In this document: in pieces, positions 1 through 6,752 of the stretch
How positions within the stretch are numbered: the stretch's first letter is position 1
Layout: each line of letters opens with the position of its first letter
Made by a program: the position numbers and the translations under genes
Assembly (NCBI GenBank): GCA_902764045.1
Contig: CACWUI010000064.1
Coordinates: forward strand, 1 to 6,927
From: an uncultured Lachnospiraceae bacterium
GTDB lineage: Bacteria > Bacillota > Clostridia > Lachnospirales > Lachnospiraceae
Direction: 5' to 3'
Length of the DNA stretch: 6,927 nt
Notes under the pieces: model-generated
The model's database searches: none
Told to the model about the DNA's origin: nothing
Seen by the model: only the letters and a program-made list of their open reading frames with translations

Positions 1-3000
1 AGACACTTCCGTATTCGCAGTATGCACAGGCACTCTTTTTCTCTCCAATTTCATTTTTAACATCCTTAAGATCGATAAGAGGGTTAACGTCTGCGCTGCC
101 GTCCAGTATTTCTTCTGCCATCCGGTTCATCATCTTTGAACCGTACTCTCCCAATAGCTCCAGTTTTTCACTTTCATAAAGATTATCGGAGGATTTAAGT
201 TCCCCTTTATCATATCGGATACATTTCACAACCTCACCTGTTGCGTCAATATCAGTCAGTTCCACCGTTTCATTGTCCGCCCTTACCACGCCGGGCATGC
301 GAAGCTCTTCAAGTCTCTTTTCTTCTATCTGATCATCATCTAAAATTACATCTTCCTGATCGATCAGGGGATCGTTTATATTGTAATAAAGCATGCCGGA
401 GGGAATGACCGTCTTACCTTTATATCTTTTTTTCTCCACTTCAACGGCAGCCCCCAGATAATTGATAAGCTGGATCTGCCTTCCGTAATAAACCCCTTCC
501 AGATCAAAATCACGGTTTCCAGTTTTATAATCAACTACTCTTACATGGACACCGGAACCGGATTCGGCAATATCCACACGGTCTATAACTCCGTTAAAGA
601 TAAACTCTCTGTCCCCGGTCAGTTTTCTTTTTATAGCAAAGGGATGCTCCAAAAGATCCGGTCTGAAGGCACCCCTTTTTAACTGTTCACCTATTGTTCT
701 GGCACTTACAAGTGAAAGCTCATTTATCCTTTGCCTGATAAATCCTTTCCTGCCGTTCTCCTTTAGAATAAAAAAGTCTTCGCAGGTCTTTTCCGTTTCT
801 TCATTAACAAGTCTTATAAGTTCGCCTTCTTCTATATCCGTAATGCTTTTTTTATTCGAAACACATACCGTAAGAATATTCTTTAAAACAACATGTATAA
901 CAGTTCCGAAATCAGCCGTATTAAAATCGTATATCTCCCTGGAACTTAACTTAAGACCCGAACTTAAAAGATAAGAAAAAGGACATCCTGCATATTTTTC
1001 TAACGAAGATACGCTTCCTTTAAGGCGCTTCCCGTAAAGTAATTCAGCCGTACCTGTCGAAAGATTTACAGGGAAATGATCAGGCGTCCAAACAGTCCTG
1101 CTTTCCGGAAGCCATATCTGGAAGCTTTTCCTTGTCCCCTCATCCACTCCTAAGGGCTTAAGTCCCGGGAACATATCTCTGATACTCTTAATAAGAGACG
1201 ACGGTGCAAGAGCCGTTCCGTCATAGTCTTTTTTAGAATATGAAATAAACAGCTTTTCAAAGGGTTTTGTAAAAAGCAGATAAAGATAAAATCTTTGAAT
1301 AAAGGCTTTTTCTTTATTTGTAGGAGAAAGTATGATGTTATTTTCGGCTATCTTAAGTCTTTCTGCCTGGGTGAGAATGCCGGCATCTTCATTGCCCTTC
1401 GGGATCACGCCCTCATTTACACCTACCACAAACAGTGCTTTTATATTGGTAAGTCTTGTTCTTTCAATATCACCGATGGTGATACAGTCAACGGTGGGCG
1501 GGATAAATCCCAAAGACAACTCTTCGAAGGCAGCATCAAGAATTTCAGCAAATTCTTCCGTATCCGCCTTTTCATCTCCGAAGAGCTCCTCTGTCTCATC
1601 TAAGATCTCATCAACTTTTTTTGAGATCCTGTCAGTAATACTGCCTTCCTCAAAGCCAAAAAACTCTGACGCCAGATGATTTCTGACAACATCAGTCATT
1701 CCCTTTACGTCTTCCGTCTTCTTTATATTTTTTTCAAATGTCTCTATAAGTGAAACAACAGTCTTTCTGTGTTCATTCAGAACATCAAGATCATAAAAGG
1801 GAACTCTGTTTCCTTCCGCGTCTTTCCTCTGTTTTCTTGTAGGATTTTCCCATTTCTTTTTCCATTTGGTCTTAGTGTTGATCCCGGCTGCAAGACAATA
1901 ATTATCAAGGAGATCAGTCATATTTTTATCCATATCGGAAAATCCTGTTTTTAAAAAGCGGAATACATTCTCATATGTCCAGCCTTTTAGTACTATCTGT
2001 AAAAGAGACCTGATATTTTCTATATAAGGATTTTCCGAAACGGATCTTCTCTGATCAAGAAACACGGGAAAATCATTATGTCGCATAAGCTTATATGCCA
2101 TATCACCGTACTTTTCCGTATCCTCCGTAACAACGGCAATATCCCTGTAACGGTATCCTTCGTTTCTTGTAAGCTCATATATCTTATTTATCACAACGGA
2201 TATCTCTTCTCTTGCATCAGCAGCTTCGGTAAGTATGATCCCCTCTGATGCGCCATCATATACAGACCCGGCAGCATCTTTTCTGAAAATGTGGTGTTTT
2301 AAGAATTCCAGATCTCCCGGCGCTTTGCTTTCAACGGGTCCTTTGCAAAACACACTGTCGCCCACTTTAACATTTACATGGGCCGCAGCATCTGTGACAC
2401 GGTTCATGAAATCATCGCTCATAAAAAACAGGTTTCCGGATCCGGGATCGCTCTCACCCGATCTTGTGGTCTCTCTGTCATAGGACACCGCAATCTCAAC
2501 TCTTTCAGCCTGTCTTATAAGAGTCTCCAGCAGTCTGTACTGGGTGGTGGTAAATCCCGTAAAACCGTCAAAAAACAGTGAGCTGTTATTAAGAAACCCT
2601 GTTTCATCAAGCTTTCTTTTTAATACATCAAGCAGCTCCTCCTGTGTCACAAAACGGCTTTCAATTTCTCTGTGAAATTCATCAGACACAAGGGCAATAT
2701 CGCTTAATTTTAAGGATAGTCTGTCATTTTTCCCTGACTTAATATTTTCTGTCAGTTCATTAAGCGTTTCATTATTAATGCCATACTGGTCAAATTCGGA
2801 AATAATGGATTTCATTTCGGAAACAAGACCGCGTTTTCGCATTTTAGGCGCAAAAAACTTAAGAGATCTTTCGCACCTCTTAAGTATCTTTCGTATTATC
2901 ATGGCTTTTCCGCTGTCTCTGATAATAGGCGTATTTCCCCCGCCTGCTTTTCCGAGGACCTTATATGCCAGTCTGTTGAAACTCACCACATCGATATTAA

Positions 3001-3175
3001 GAAGGGCATGGCGGGGATGTGCCGCGATAAGCCCTCTCTGGGTGTCCAATGTGTACTGTTCCGGCACAATAACAAGAACCCTTTTTTCAGGGTTTTCCGC
3101 CGCTTTCACCGCATGCTCATATATGATTTTTGACCGTACCTCTGCCGAAGGGCCCAATATAAAATGTACTGACAT
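1..3175 (-). CDS. addB: AddB, ATP-dependent helicase/deoxyribonuclease subunit B (partial, C-terminus cut by window edge)
   Basis: AddB is the second subunit of the AddAB complex, which resects double-strand DNA ends and responds to Chi in Gram-positive bacteria. I translated the minus strand from the ATG at 3175 and found 1058 codons with no stop or frameshift. The first ~700 residues match the inactivated helicase-like part of AddB. The nuclease domain follows: H761 (in FGTVIH), D865 (in IDRVD), D882 and K884 (in VVDYKTG), then Q902 and Y906 (QxxxY), the full RecB-family set. Iron-sulfur cysteines are C731 (YAGCPFSY), C1050 and C1053 (CAYC); the next expected one is codon 1059, of which only the first base, T, is in the window. 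Bacillus AddB is ~1166 residues, so a few dozen may be missing. The Walker A site near the N-terminus (G8-S15) is degraded. A GGGGTG ribosome site lies 5 bases before the ATG. addA is expected to follow off the left edge. Confidence 0.95.
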   Translation of the reverse strand, partial: MSVHFILGPSAEVRSKIIYEHAVKAAENPEKRVLVIVPEQYTLDTQRGLIAAHPRHALLNIDVVSFNRLAYKVLGKAGGGNTPIIRDSGKAMIIRKILKRCERSLKFFAPKMRKRGLVSEMKSIISEFDQYGINNETLNELTENIKSGKNDRLSLKLSDIALVSDEFHREIESRFVTQEELLDVLKRKLDETGFLNNSSLFFDGFTGFTTTQYRLLETLIRQAERVEIAVSYDRETTRSGESDPGSGNLFFMSDDFMNRVTDAAAHVNVKVGDSVFCKGPVESKAPGDLEFLKHHIFRKDAAGSVYDGASEGIILTEAADAREEISVVINKIYELTRNEGYRYRDIAVVTEDTEKYGDMAYKLMRHNDFPVFLDQRRSVSENPYIENIRSLLQIVLKGWTYENVFRFLKTGFSDMDKNMTDLLDNYCLAAGINTKTKWKKKWENPTRKQRKDAEGNRVPFYDLDVLNEHRKTVVSLIETFEKNIKKTEDVKGMTDVVRNHLASEFFGFEEGSITDRISKKVDEILDETEELFGDEKADTEEFAEILDAAFEELSLGFIPPTVDCITIGDIERTRLTNIKALFVVGVNEGVIPKGNEDAGILTQAERLKIAENNIILSPTNKEKAFIQRFYLYLLFTKPFEKLFISYSKKDYDGTALAPSSLIKSIRDMFPGLKPLGVDEGTRKSFQIWLPESRTVWTPDHFPVNLSTGTAELLYGKRLKGSVSSLEKYAGCPFSYLLSSGLKLSSREIYDFNTADFGTVIHVVLKNILTVCVSNKKSITDIEEGELIRLVNEETEKTCEDFFILKENGRKGFIRQRINELSLVSARTIGEQLKRGAFRPDLLEHPFAIKRKLTGDREFIFNGVIDRVDIAESGSGVHVRVVDYKTGNRDFDLEGVYYGRQIQLINYLGAAVEVEKKRYKGKTVIPSGMLYYNINDPLIDQEDVILDDDQIEEKRLEELRMPGVVRADNETVELTDIDATGEVVKCIRYDKGELKSSDNLYESEKLELLGEYGSKMMNRMAEEILDGSADVNPLIDLKDVKNEIGEKKSACAYCEYGSV

Positions 3176-3180
3176 ATCTG

Positions 3181-3186
3181 CACCCC
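3181..3186 (-). promoter_or_regulatory. Ribosome binding site of addB
   Basis: On the minus strand GGGGTG stands 5 bases before the ATG at 3175. It differs at one base from GAGGTG, part of the ideal Shine-Dalgarno sequence. It supports this start, as does the immediate onset of the AddB-like sequence (VHFILG). Confidence 0.65.
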
Positions 3187-3198
3187 GTTTTTTTTGAT

Positions 3199-3207
3199 AT
3201 TATAACA
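3199..3207 (-). promoter_or_regulatory. Extended -10 promoter of addB
   Basis: The minus strand reads TGTTATAAT, a perfect -10 box (3204 to 3199) with the TGn extension. No good TTGACA-like -35 box is present at 16-18 bases; an extended -10 can work without one. Transcription would begin near 3192, giving a 5' leader of about 17 bases that just contains the ribosome site. This is pattern-based inference. Confidence 0.6.
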
Positions 3208-3266
3208 CATAGAATTTTTGTTTGATGATATATGCATTGAACTTATGGTTTAATCACATCTCTCCT

Positions 3267-3295
3267 TTGTGTTTTTCTTGCCAAAGGCATATAAT
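3267..3295 (+). promoter_or_regulatory. Promoter of the six-TM membrane protein gene
   Basis: A perfect TATAAT at 3290-3295 is preceded, with an ideal 17-base spacer, by TTGTGT at 3267-3272 (three of six matches to TTGACA, including the TTG). The predicted transcription start, about 7 bases downstream of the -10 box, is at 3302-3303, on or next to the ATG at 3303. The mRNA may therefore be leaderless. It is arranged back to back with the addB promoter, and the -10 boxes are about 85 bases apart. Confidence 0.55.
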
Positions 3296-3302
3296 TAATC
3301 TT

Positions 3303-3929
3303 ATGAGATCCATATCTGCGCGAACCGTTATCGCGATAATATTTAATCTTTTTATATTTGTCTCAGAGCTTGTTATCGTGATCATCAATATTCCCGAACG
3401 GGGATTTTCTGCTTTGAGTTATTATACGGTCCTGAGCAACCTTTTGGGCATGGTGGCAGGATTTATTTTTGTGTGGTCTGCATTTACAGGATTTAAGAAA
3501 TTCCAAAAAGCACGCCCGGTTCTCAGATATTATGCGACCTGTATGCTCTCCTTTACTCTTGTGGTGGTTTTTTGCCTTCTGCTTCCCATGGCCATGTATG
3601 CCGGCATGAACCCGGCTTTTCTTCTGATCGAGGATGCAGCATCAATACAGCATATAATCAATCCGGTATTGTCGTTTGTTTCTTTTGTCTTTTTAGAGGA
3701 TAACAGCAATTTAAAAAAAGGACAGCATTTTAAAATGCTGTACCTTACCTTTGTCTACACATTTATTTTGATGGTGCTGAATATAACCCGTGTTGTTTCC
3801 GGACCGTATCCATTTTTCCAGGTGCATGATTATCCTTTGATCTTTATCATACTCTGTCTTGCGGCATTGACCGGCGTAACGCTGTTGATAAACTTTCTTA
3901 TATTGAAGTTTAAAGGGACGAAGACTTAA
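3303..3929 (+). CDS. Six-TM Pr6Pr / AIG1-like membrane protein
   Basis: A 208-residue, very hydrophobic protein with about six membrane segments, near residues 8-29, 38-60, 74-98, 113-132, 145-164 and 176-203, and a basic C-terminal tail. The pattern YYTVLSN at the start of TM2, a histidine followed by NP at the start of TM4 (H117 in IQHIINP), and GPYPFF (167-172) before the last segment recall Pr6Pr family proteins. It is also similar in layout to eukaryotic FAR-17a/AIG1-like lipid hydrolases, whose catalytic residues are a Thr and a His at comparable places (here T42 and H117). No function is established by this. The frame is open from a TTG at 3222, but I chose the ATG at 3303: it places a short basic end before TM1, and the promoter's -10 box lies between the two starts. 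No good ribosome site precedes it; AAAGG at 3283-3287 is too far. The stop overlaps that of the convergent LRR gene. Confidence 0.75.
   Translation: MRSISARTVIAIIFNLFIFVSELVIVIINIPERGFSALSYYTVLSNLLGMVAGFIFVWSAFTGFKKFQKARPVLRYYATCMLSFTLVVVFCLLLPMAMYAGMNPAFLLIEDAASIQHIINPVLSFVSFVFLEDNSNLKKGQHFKMLYLTFVYTFILMVLNITRVVSGPYPFFQVHDYPLIFIILCLAALTGVTLLINFLILKFKGTKT
3713..3741 (-). terminator. Intrinsic terminator of the VWA-MoxR-LRR operon, inside the convergent gene
   Basis: Bases 3722-3741 form a perfect 20-base palindrome, ACAGCATTTT/AAAATGCTGT. Read on the minus strand it is followed by CC and then seven Ts (3719 to 3713), the arrangement of a Rho-independent terminator. The likely hairpin has an 8-base stem and a TTAA loop, with modest GC content. 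It lies about 185 bases past the LRR gene's stop codon and within the coding sequence of the membrane protein (about residues 138-147). On the plus strand no T-run follows, so it should act only on minus-strand transcription. Confidence 0.65.
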
Positions 3930-5239
3930 AGTTTAAGATCAAACCCGCTCGTATCCTTAAAATGCACATTTTTATAAGACATAAACCAGGCAGTTAATTC
4001 CTTTTTATCAGTTCTGCTCATCAGGTCTATGAGTCCGTCGATATTATCTTTGGTGAAAAAACCAAGTTCTCCCATGGACTCTATGGTCATGACATCTCTT
4101 GTTTCGGAAAGCATTTCGATCGCTTCTGCCAGAGAATCTGATATCTTTGTTCTAAGCCCCGACTTTTTTTCATCAGACAGATCTTTCGGATTCTTTAACC
4201 GAACAGCGATCATTGCGATGCGTCCCGGGGTAAGGTACTGATCCGATAAAAAATCATCCAATACGGTAAAGTCATATATCTTACCGTCTTTACCAAATCC
4301 CTCAAGAAAGATTTCTCTTGTAAACCTGTCTTCATCGCCAAAGCTTACTAAAGTATCACCGATGAGTACACGTTCCAAAAGACACCCTGAAAATGCACCG
4401 GGTTTTATCTGTATGCTTTTATCAGGTATCACAAGTTCCTTTATACCTGTATTCTTAAAACTCTCAAATCCTATCACGCCTGTATTTTCAGGTACAGCCG
4501 CCTTTTCCCCTCCGAAATATCTCAGCACCCTTAATGTCCCGTCCTGCTCTCTCCGGCAAAGCATATCCGACACCGGCTGCAAAACCGGATTATCAGGCGA
4601 AACGGCAACAGATTTTACACCCTTGTTTTCATTTACCACGCCGCCGTTATATGAAAGGGTTCCTTCTTTTATCACCGTAAGAGATTCCGGTATAACGAGC
4701 ATTTCGATCGCCGCCGCATCACGAAGAGCGTTCAGTGCTATCTCCCTTGTCCCGGCATATATCTCGTATCGCTTCTTTGTCTCCGATGCATTTACCGCCA
4801 CAAGACGGACAAAATCACCATCCCGCTCATACAGACCGTACCCGTCCGTAAAATATTTCTTATTATCAGGAGAAACTTTAAAGCTTCTGTCTATAAGTTC
4901 CGGCCTGTCTATTCGATCTACCCCTGCAGGAATAAAAGCCTCCTGAAGGCCGGATGCTATAAGATAATCGGCTCCTATTATCTCAAGATCTTTCGGCAGT
5001 TCAAGTCTTTCAAGGCATACCGTATAAGCGAAGGCATCATTTTGCAGTTCTCTGACAGTTTCAGGCACCCTGATCACAGTAAGCATGATACCATTCTCCC
5101 TAAAGCATTCGGGGCCTATAGCCACAACCCTTTTGCCGGATATATAAGAAGGTATATCCAACTCTCCGGGCCCTTCAAGAAATCTTGTGAGAATGATCCC
5201 CTCTTTATAATCTTCAAATTCAAATACCGGTTCCTGCAT
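3926..5239 (-). CDS. Cytoplasmic BspA-type leucine-rich-repeat protein (LRR_5 type)
   Basis: A 437-residue protein with repeats of the BspA/LRR_5 kind: ELDIPSYISGKRVVAIGPECF (26-46, abridged pattern IP..I.GK.V..IG...F), VPETVRELQNDAF (58-70), LPKDLEIIGADYL (81-93), IPESLTVIKEGTL (183-195) and IPDKSIQIKPGAF (271-283). Two insertions share a SPDN start (123-126 and 214-217) and run into a DG-type strand pair, as often seen between LRR blocks. Residues ~325-437 are a helical tail ending in TKDNIDGLIDLMSR and ELTAWFMSYKN, which looks like an ankyrin-like half repeat. There is no signal peptide, membrane segment or cell-wall anchor, so it should act in the cytoplasm, unlike classic secreted BspA proteins. 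Its ATG lies inside the end of the MoxR gene (20-base overlap), with AGGA 3 bases before it, indicating translational coupling. The role is unknown; by context it may be an adaptor or client of the MoxR-VWA pair. Confidence 0.85.
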   Translation of the reverse strand: MQEPVFEFEDYKEGIILTRFLEGPGELDIPSYISGKRVVAIGPECFRENGIMLTVIRVPETVRELQNDAFAYTVCLERLELPKDLEIIGADYLIASGLQEAFIPAGVDRIDRPELIDRSFKVSPDNKKYFTDGYGLYERDGDFVRLVAVNASETKKRYEIYAGTREIALNALRDAAAIEMLVIPESLTVIKEGTLSYNGGVVNENKGVKSVAVSPDNPVLQPVSDMLCRREQDGTLRVLRYFGGEKAAVPENTGVIGFESFKNTGIKELVIPDKSIQIKPGAFSGCLLERVLIGDTLVSFGDEDRFTREIFLEGFGKDGKIYDFTVLDDFLSDQYLTPGRIAMIAVRLKNPKDLSDEKKSGLRTKISDSLAEAIEMLSETRDVMTIESMGELGFFTKDNIDGLIDLMSRTDKKELTAWFMSYKNVHFKDTSGFDLKL

Positions 5240-6752
5240 TATTCCTGTTTTCTTCCTGAATCCGATTAAATTCCTGTATCTCTTCCCTTAAGTTCTTGCT
5301 TCTTTCATGAAGCATCAGTTTTTGATTGTATTGGAAATATTTGTCACATCCGTTCTCACTGATAAATCTTGCCGCGTAAGGGTTTACGGTAAGTTCAGTG
5401 ATAAGAAGCAGCATCTCATTTTCATCTCCGAAGGCTCTCTCCGTAAAATCAAAGGCATTTTCCAGTTCTTTTAATATGCCTTCAGCCTCACTCTTAGCCT
5501 TTGATATTTCCTCATTAAAGTTCTTCTTTAAAAAATCAAATGCCGGCTGCCCCTGAACACCGGCCAGCTTAATTGCCTGTATGCTTGCCTCAATAAAATT
5601 TTCCTTTATCTGACTCTCCCTCTTTCTTGAGTAAGACAGGCCGTTTGCGGACTGCTCTTTTAAGAGCGCAATCTCTTCTTCCTCTAATAAATGAGCAAGG
5701 TCCCCTGCTATGTCACCATCGGGAGCGATCTTTTGCAAATTCTCAAAAAGCGACTTATATGCACTCATCTTTTCTACGTTATCTCGAATCCCGGGACGAA
5801 GTGCCTCAATAATAAGTCCCATAACCGTGGTGCGTTCGTCAAATGCCGCTTCCTTTGCACGGCTCACGATTTTTTCATCCGCACCTGCCTCCAGCATTTT
5901 TCTTATTCCGTAGTCAGCCTTATATTTTTCGTAAAGCTCGTAAAATGTGGCAAACTCTCCCGTCACTCGCTTATCTCTTAGATACTGCCCTATAAGTGCC
6001 TCATCCACCTTAAAGCCCTTTTCCTCATAAAGATAAATGGCCTCGGAAAGATCCTCCCATCCTCTTGCTGTAACATACACCTTACCGTCTACTGTGTTTT
6101 CGATATGATAAAAATCATCCTGCTTTATATCCAGATAACTCATAATGGCCTTGTGGAGATTCTTACTGTCGGCATATATCTTCCATGTCTCAAAGTCAGC
6201 TTCAGCTTCCATTACCTTCAAACGGTCCATGGTCACCACGTCAAACTCATGAACGGAACGGTTATATTCCGGGGGATTGCCGGCGGTGCAGATCACCCAG
6301 CCCTGGGGAACACGGTGATTACCGAAGGTTTTGTACTGCAAAAACTGCAGCATGGAGGGAGCAAGTGTCTCAGATACGCAGTTTATCTCATCAAGGAAAA
6401 GGATGCCTTCTTTTTTACCGCTTTTTTCCATACTCTCATATACAGAAGCAATAATCTCACTCATGGTATATTCGGATACGTCATACTCCTCACCCTGAAA
6501 ATTTTTCTTAACAATAAAGGGAAGTCCCAACGCACTTTGTCTTGTATGGTGGGTCATGGAATATGAAACTATGGCTATGTCCAGCTCCTTCGCTATCTGC
6601 TCCATGATGGCAGTCTTGCCTATACCCGGAGCGCCTATAAGAAAGATAGGACGCTGTTTTTCGATGGGTATCTTATAATTACCAAAATCATCCTTTGCAA
6701 GATAAATGCTAACCGACTGCTTTATCTGTTCCTTTGCTTCTCTTATGTTCAT
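5220..6752 (-). CDS. MoxR-like AAA+ ATPase
   Basis: A 510-residue AAA+ ATPase of the MoxR kind; such proteins form rings and remodel or mature other proteins with a VWA-domain partner. Motifs in order: Walker A GAPGIGKT (40-47, K46); a conserved THHTRQSALGLPF segment (67-79), possibly a pore or substrate loop; Walker B ILFLDEIN (117-124, D121 and E122); sensor 1 TAGNPP (156-161, N159); and an arginine-finger candidate R177 in MDRLK. All catalytic residues are intact. Residues ~215-320 form the lid and a helical region (VTARGWEDLSE), and ~330-510 is a charged, mostly helical extension that makes it longer than a minimal ~320-residue MoxR. The start is fixed by a strong GGAGG 8 bases upstream; the preceding gene's TAA abuts this ATG directly. 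It overlaps the LRR gene by 20 bases. The substrate is unknown. Confidence 0.93.
   Translation of the reverse strand: MNIREAKEQIKQSVSIYLAKDDFGNYKIPIEKQRPIFLIGAPGIGKTAIMEQIAKELDIAIVSYSMTHHTRQSALGLPFIVKKNFQGEEYDVSEYTMSEIIASVYESMEKSGKKEGILFLDEINCVSETLAPSMLQFLQYKTFGNHRVPQGWVICTAGNPPEYNRSVHEFDVVTMDRLKVMEAEADFETWKIYADSKNLHKAIMSYLDIKQDDFYHIENTVDGKVYVTARGWEDLSEAIYLYEEKGFKVDEALIGQYLRDKRVTGEFATFYELYEKYKADYGIRKMLEAGADEKIVSRAKEAAFDERTTVMGLIIEALRPGIRDNVEKMSAYKSLFENLQKIAPDGDIAGDLAHLLEEEEIALLKEQSANGLSYSRKRESQIKENFIEASIQAIKLAGVQGQPAFDFLKKNFNEEISKAKSEAEGILKELENAFDFTERAFGDENEMLLLITELTVNPYAARFISENGCDKYFQYNQKLMLHERSKNLREEIQEFNRIQEENRNNAGTGI

Noticed and set aside
1..34. AddB lacking its fourth iron-sulfur cysteine
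   Set aside because: The frame is simply cut by the window edge; the first base of the expected Cys codon (T) is present and consistent with Cys.
1295..1679. Two overlapping plus-strand open frames of 102 and 115 codons inside addB
   Set aside because: Antisense to conserved AddB sequence, Ser/Phe-rich composition typical of mirror frames.
3077..3094. Inverted repeat AACCCT/AGGGTT with a T-rich loop
   Set aside because: Lies near the addB start, encodes conserved protein, and no T-run follows the stem on either strand, so it is not a terminator.
2778..3197. Plus-strand open frame of 139 codons opposite the addB 5' end
   Set aside because: Lies fully opposite the well-supported AddB frame; no family resemblance or ribosome site.
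3222..3302. Longer N-terminus of the membrane protein starting at TTG 3222
   Set aside because: The added 27 residues are unlike a membrane-protein start, contain the -10 box of the likely promoter, and have no ribosome site; ATG 3303 fits better.
4362..4946. Plus-strand open frame of 194 codons
   Set aside because: Antisense to the LRR gene; low-complexity Ser/Thr-rich translation with no recognisable domain.
5654..5667. Small palindrome GCTCTT-TT-AAGAGC
   Set aside because: Inside the MoxR coding frame without a following T-run; likely chance.
6105..6566. Plus-strand open frame of 153 codons
   Set aside because: Antisense to the MoxR core including Walker B and sensor 1, which are clearly real on the other strand.
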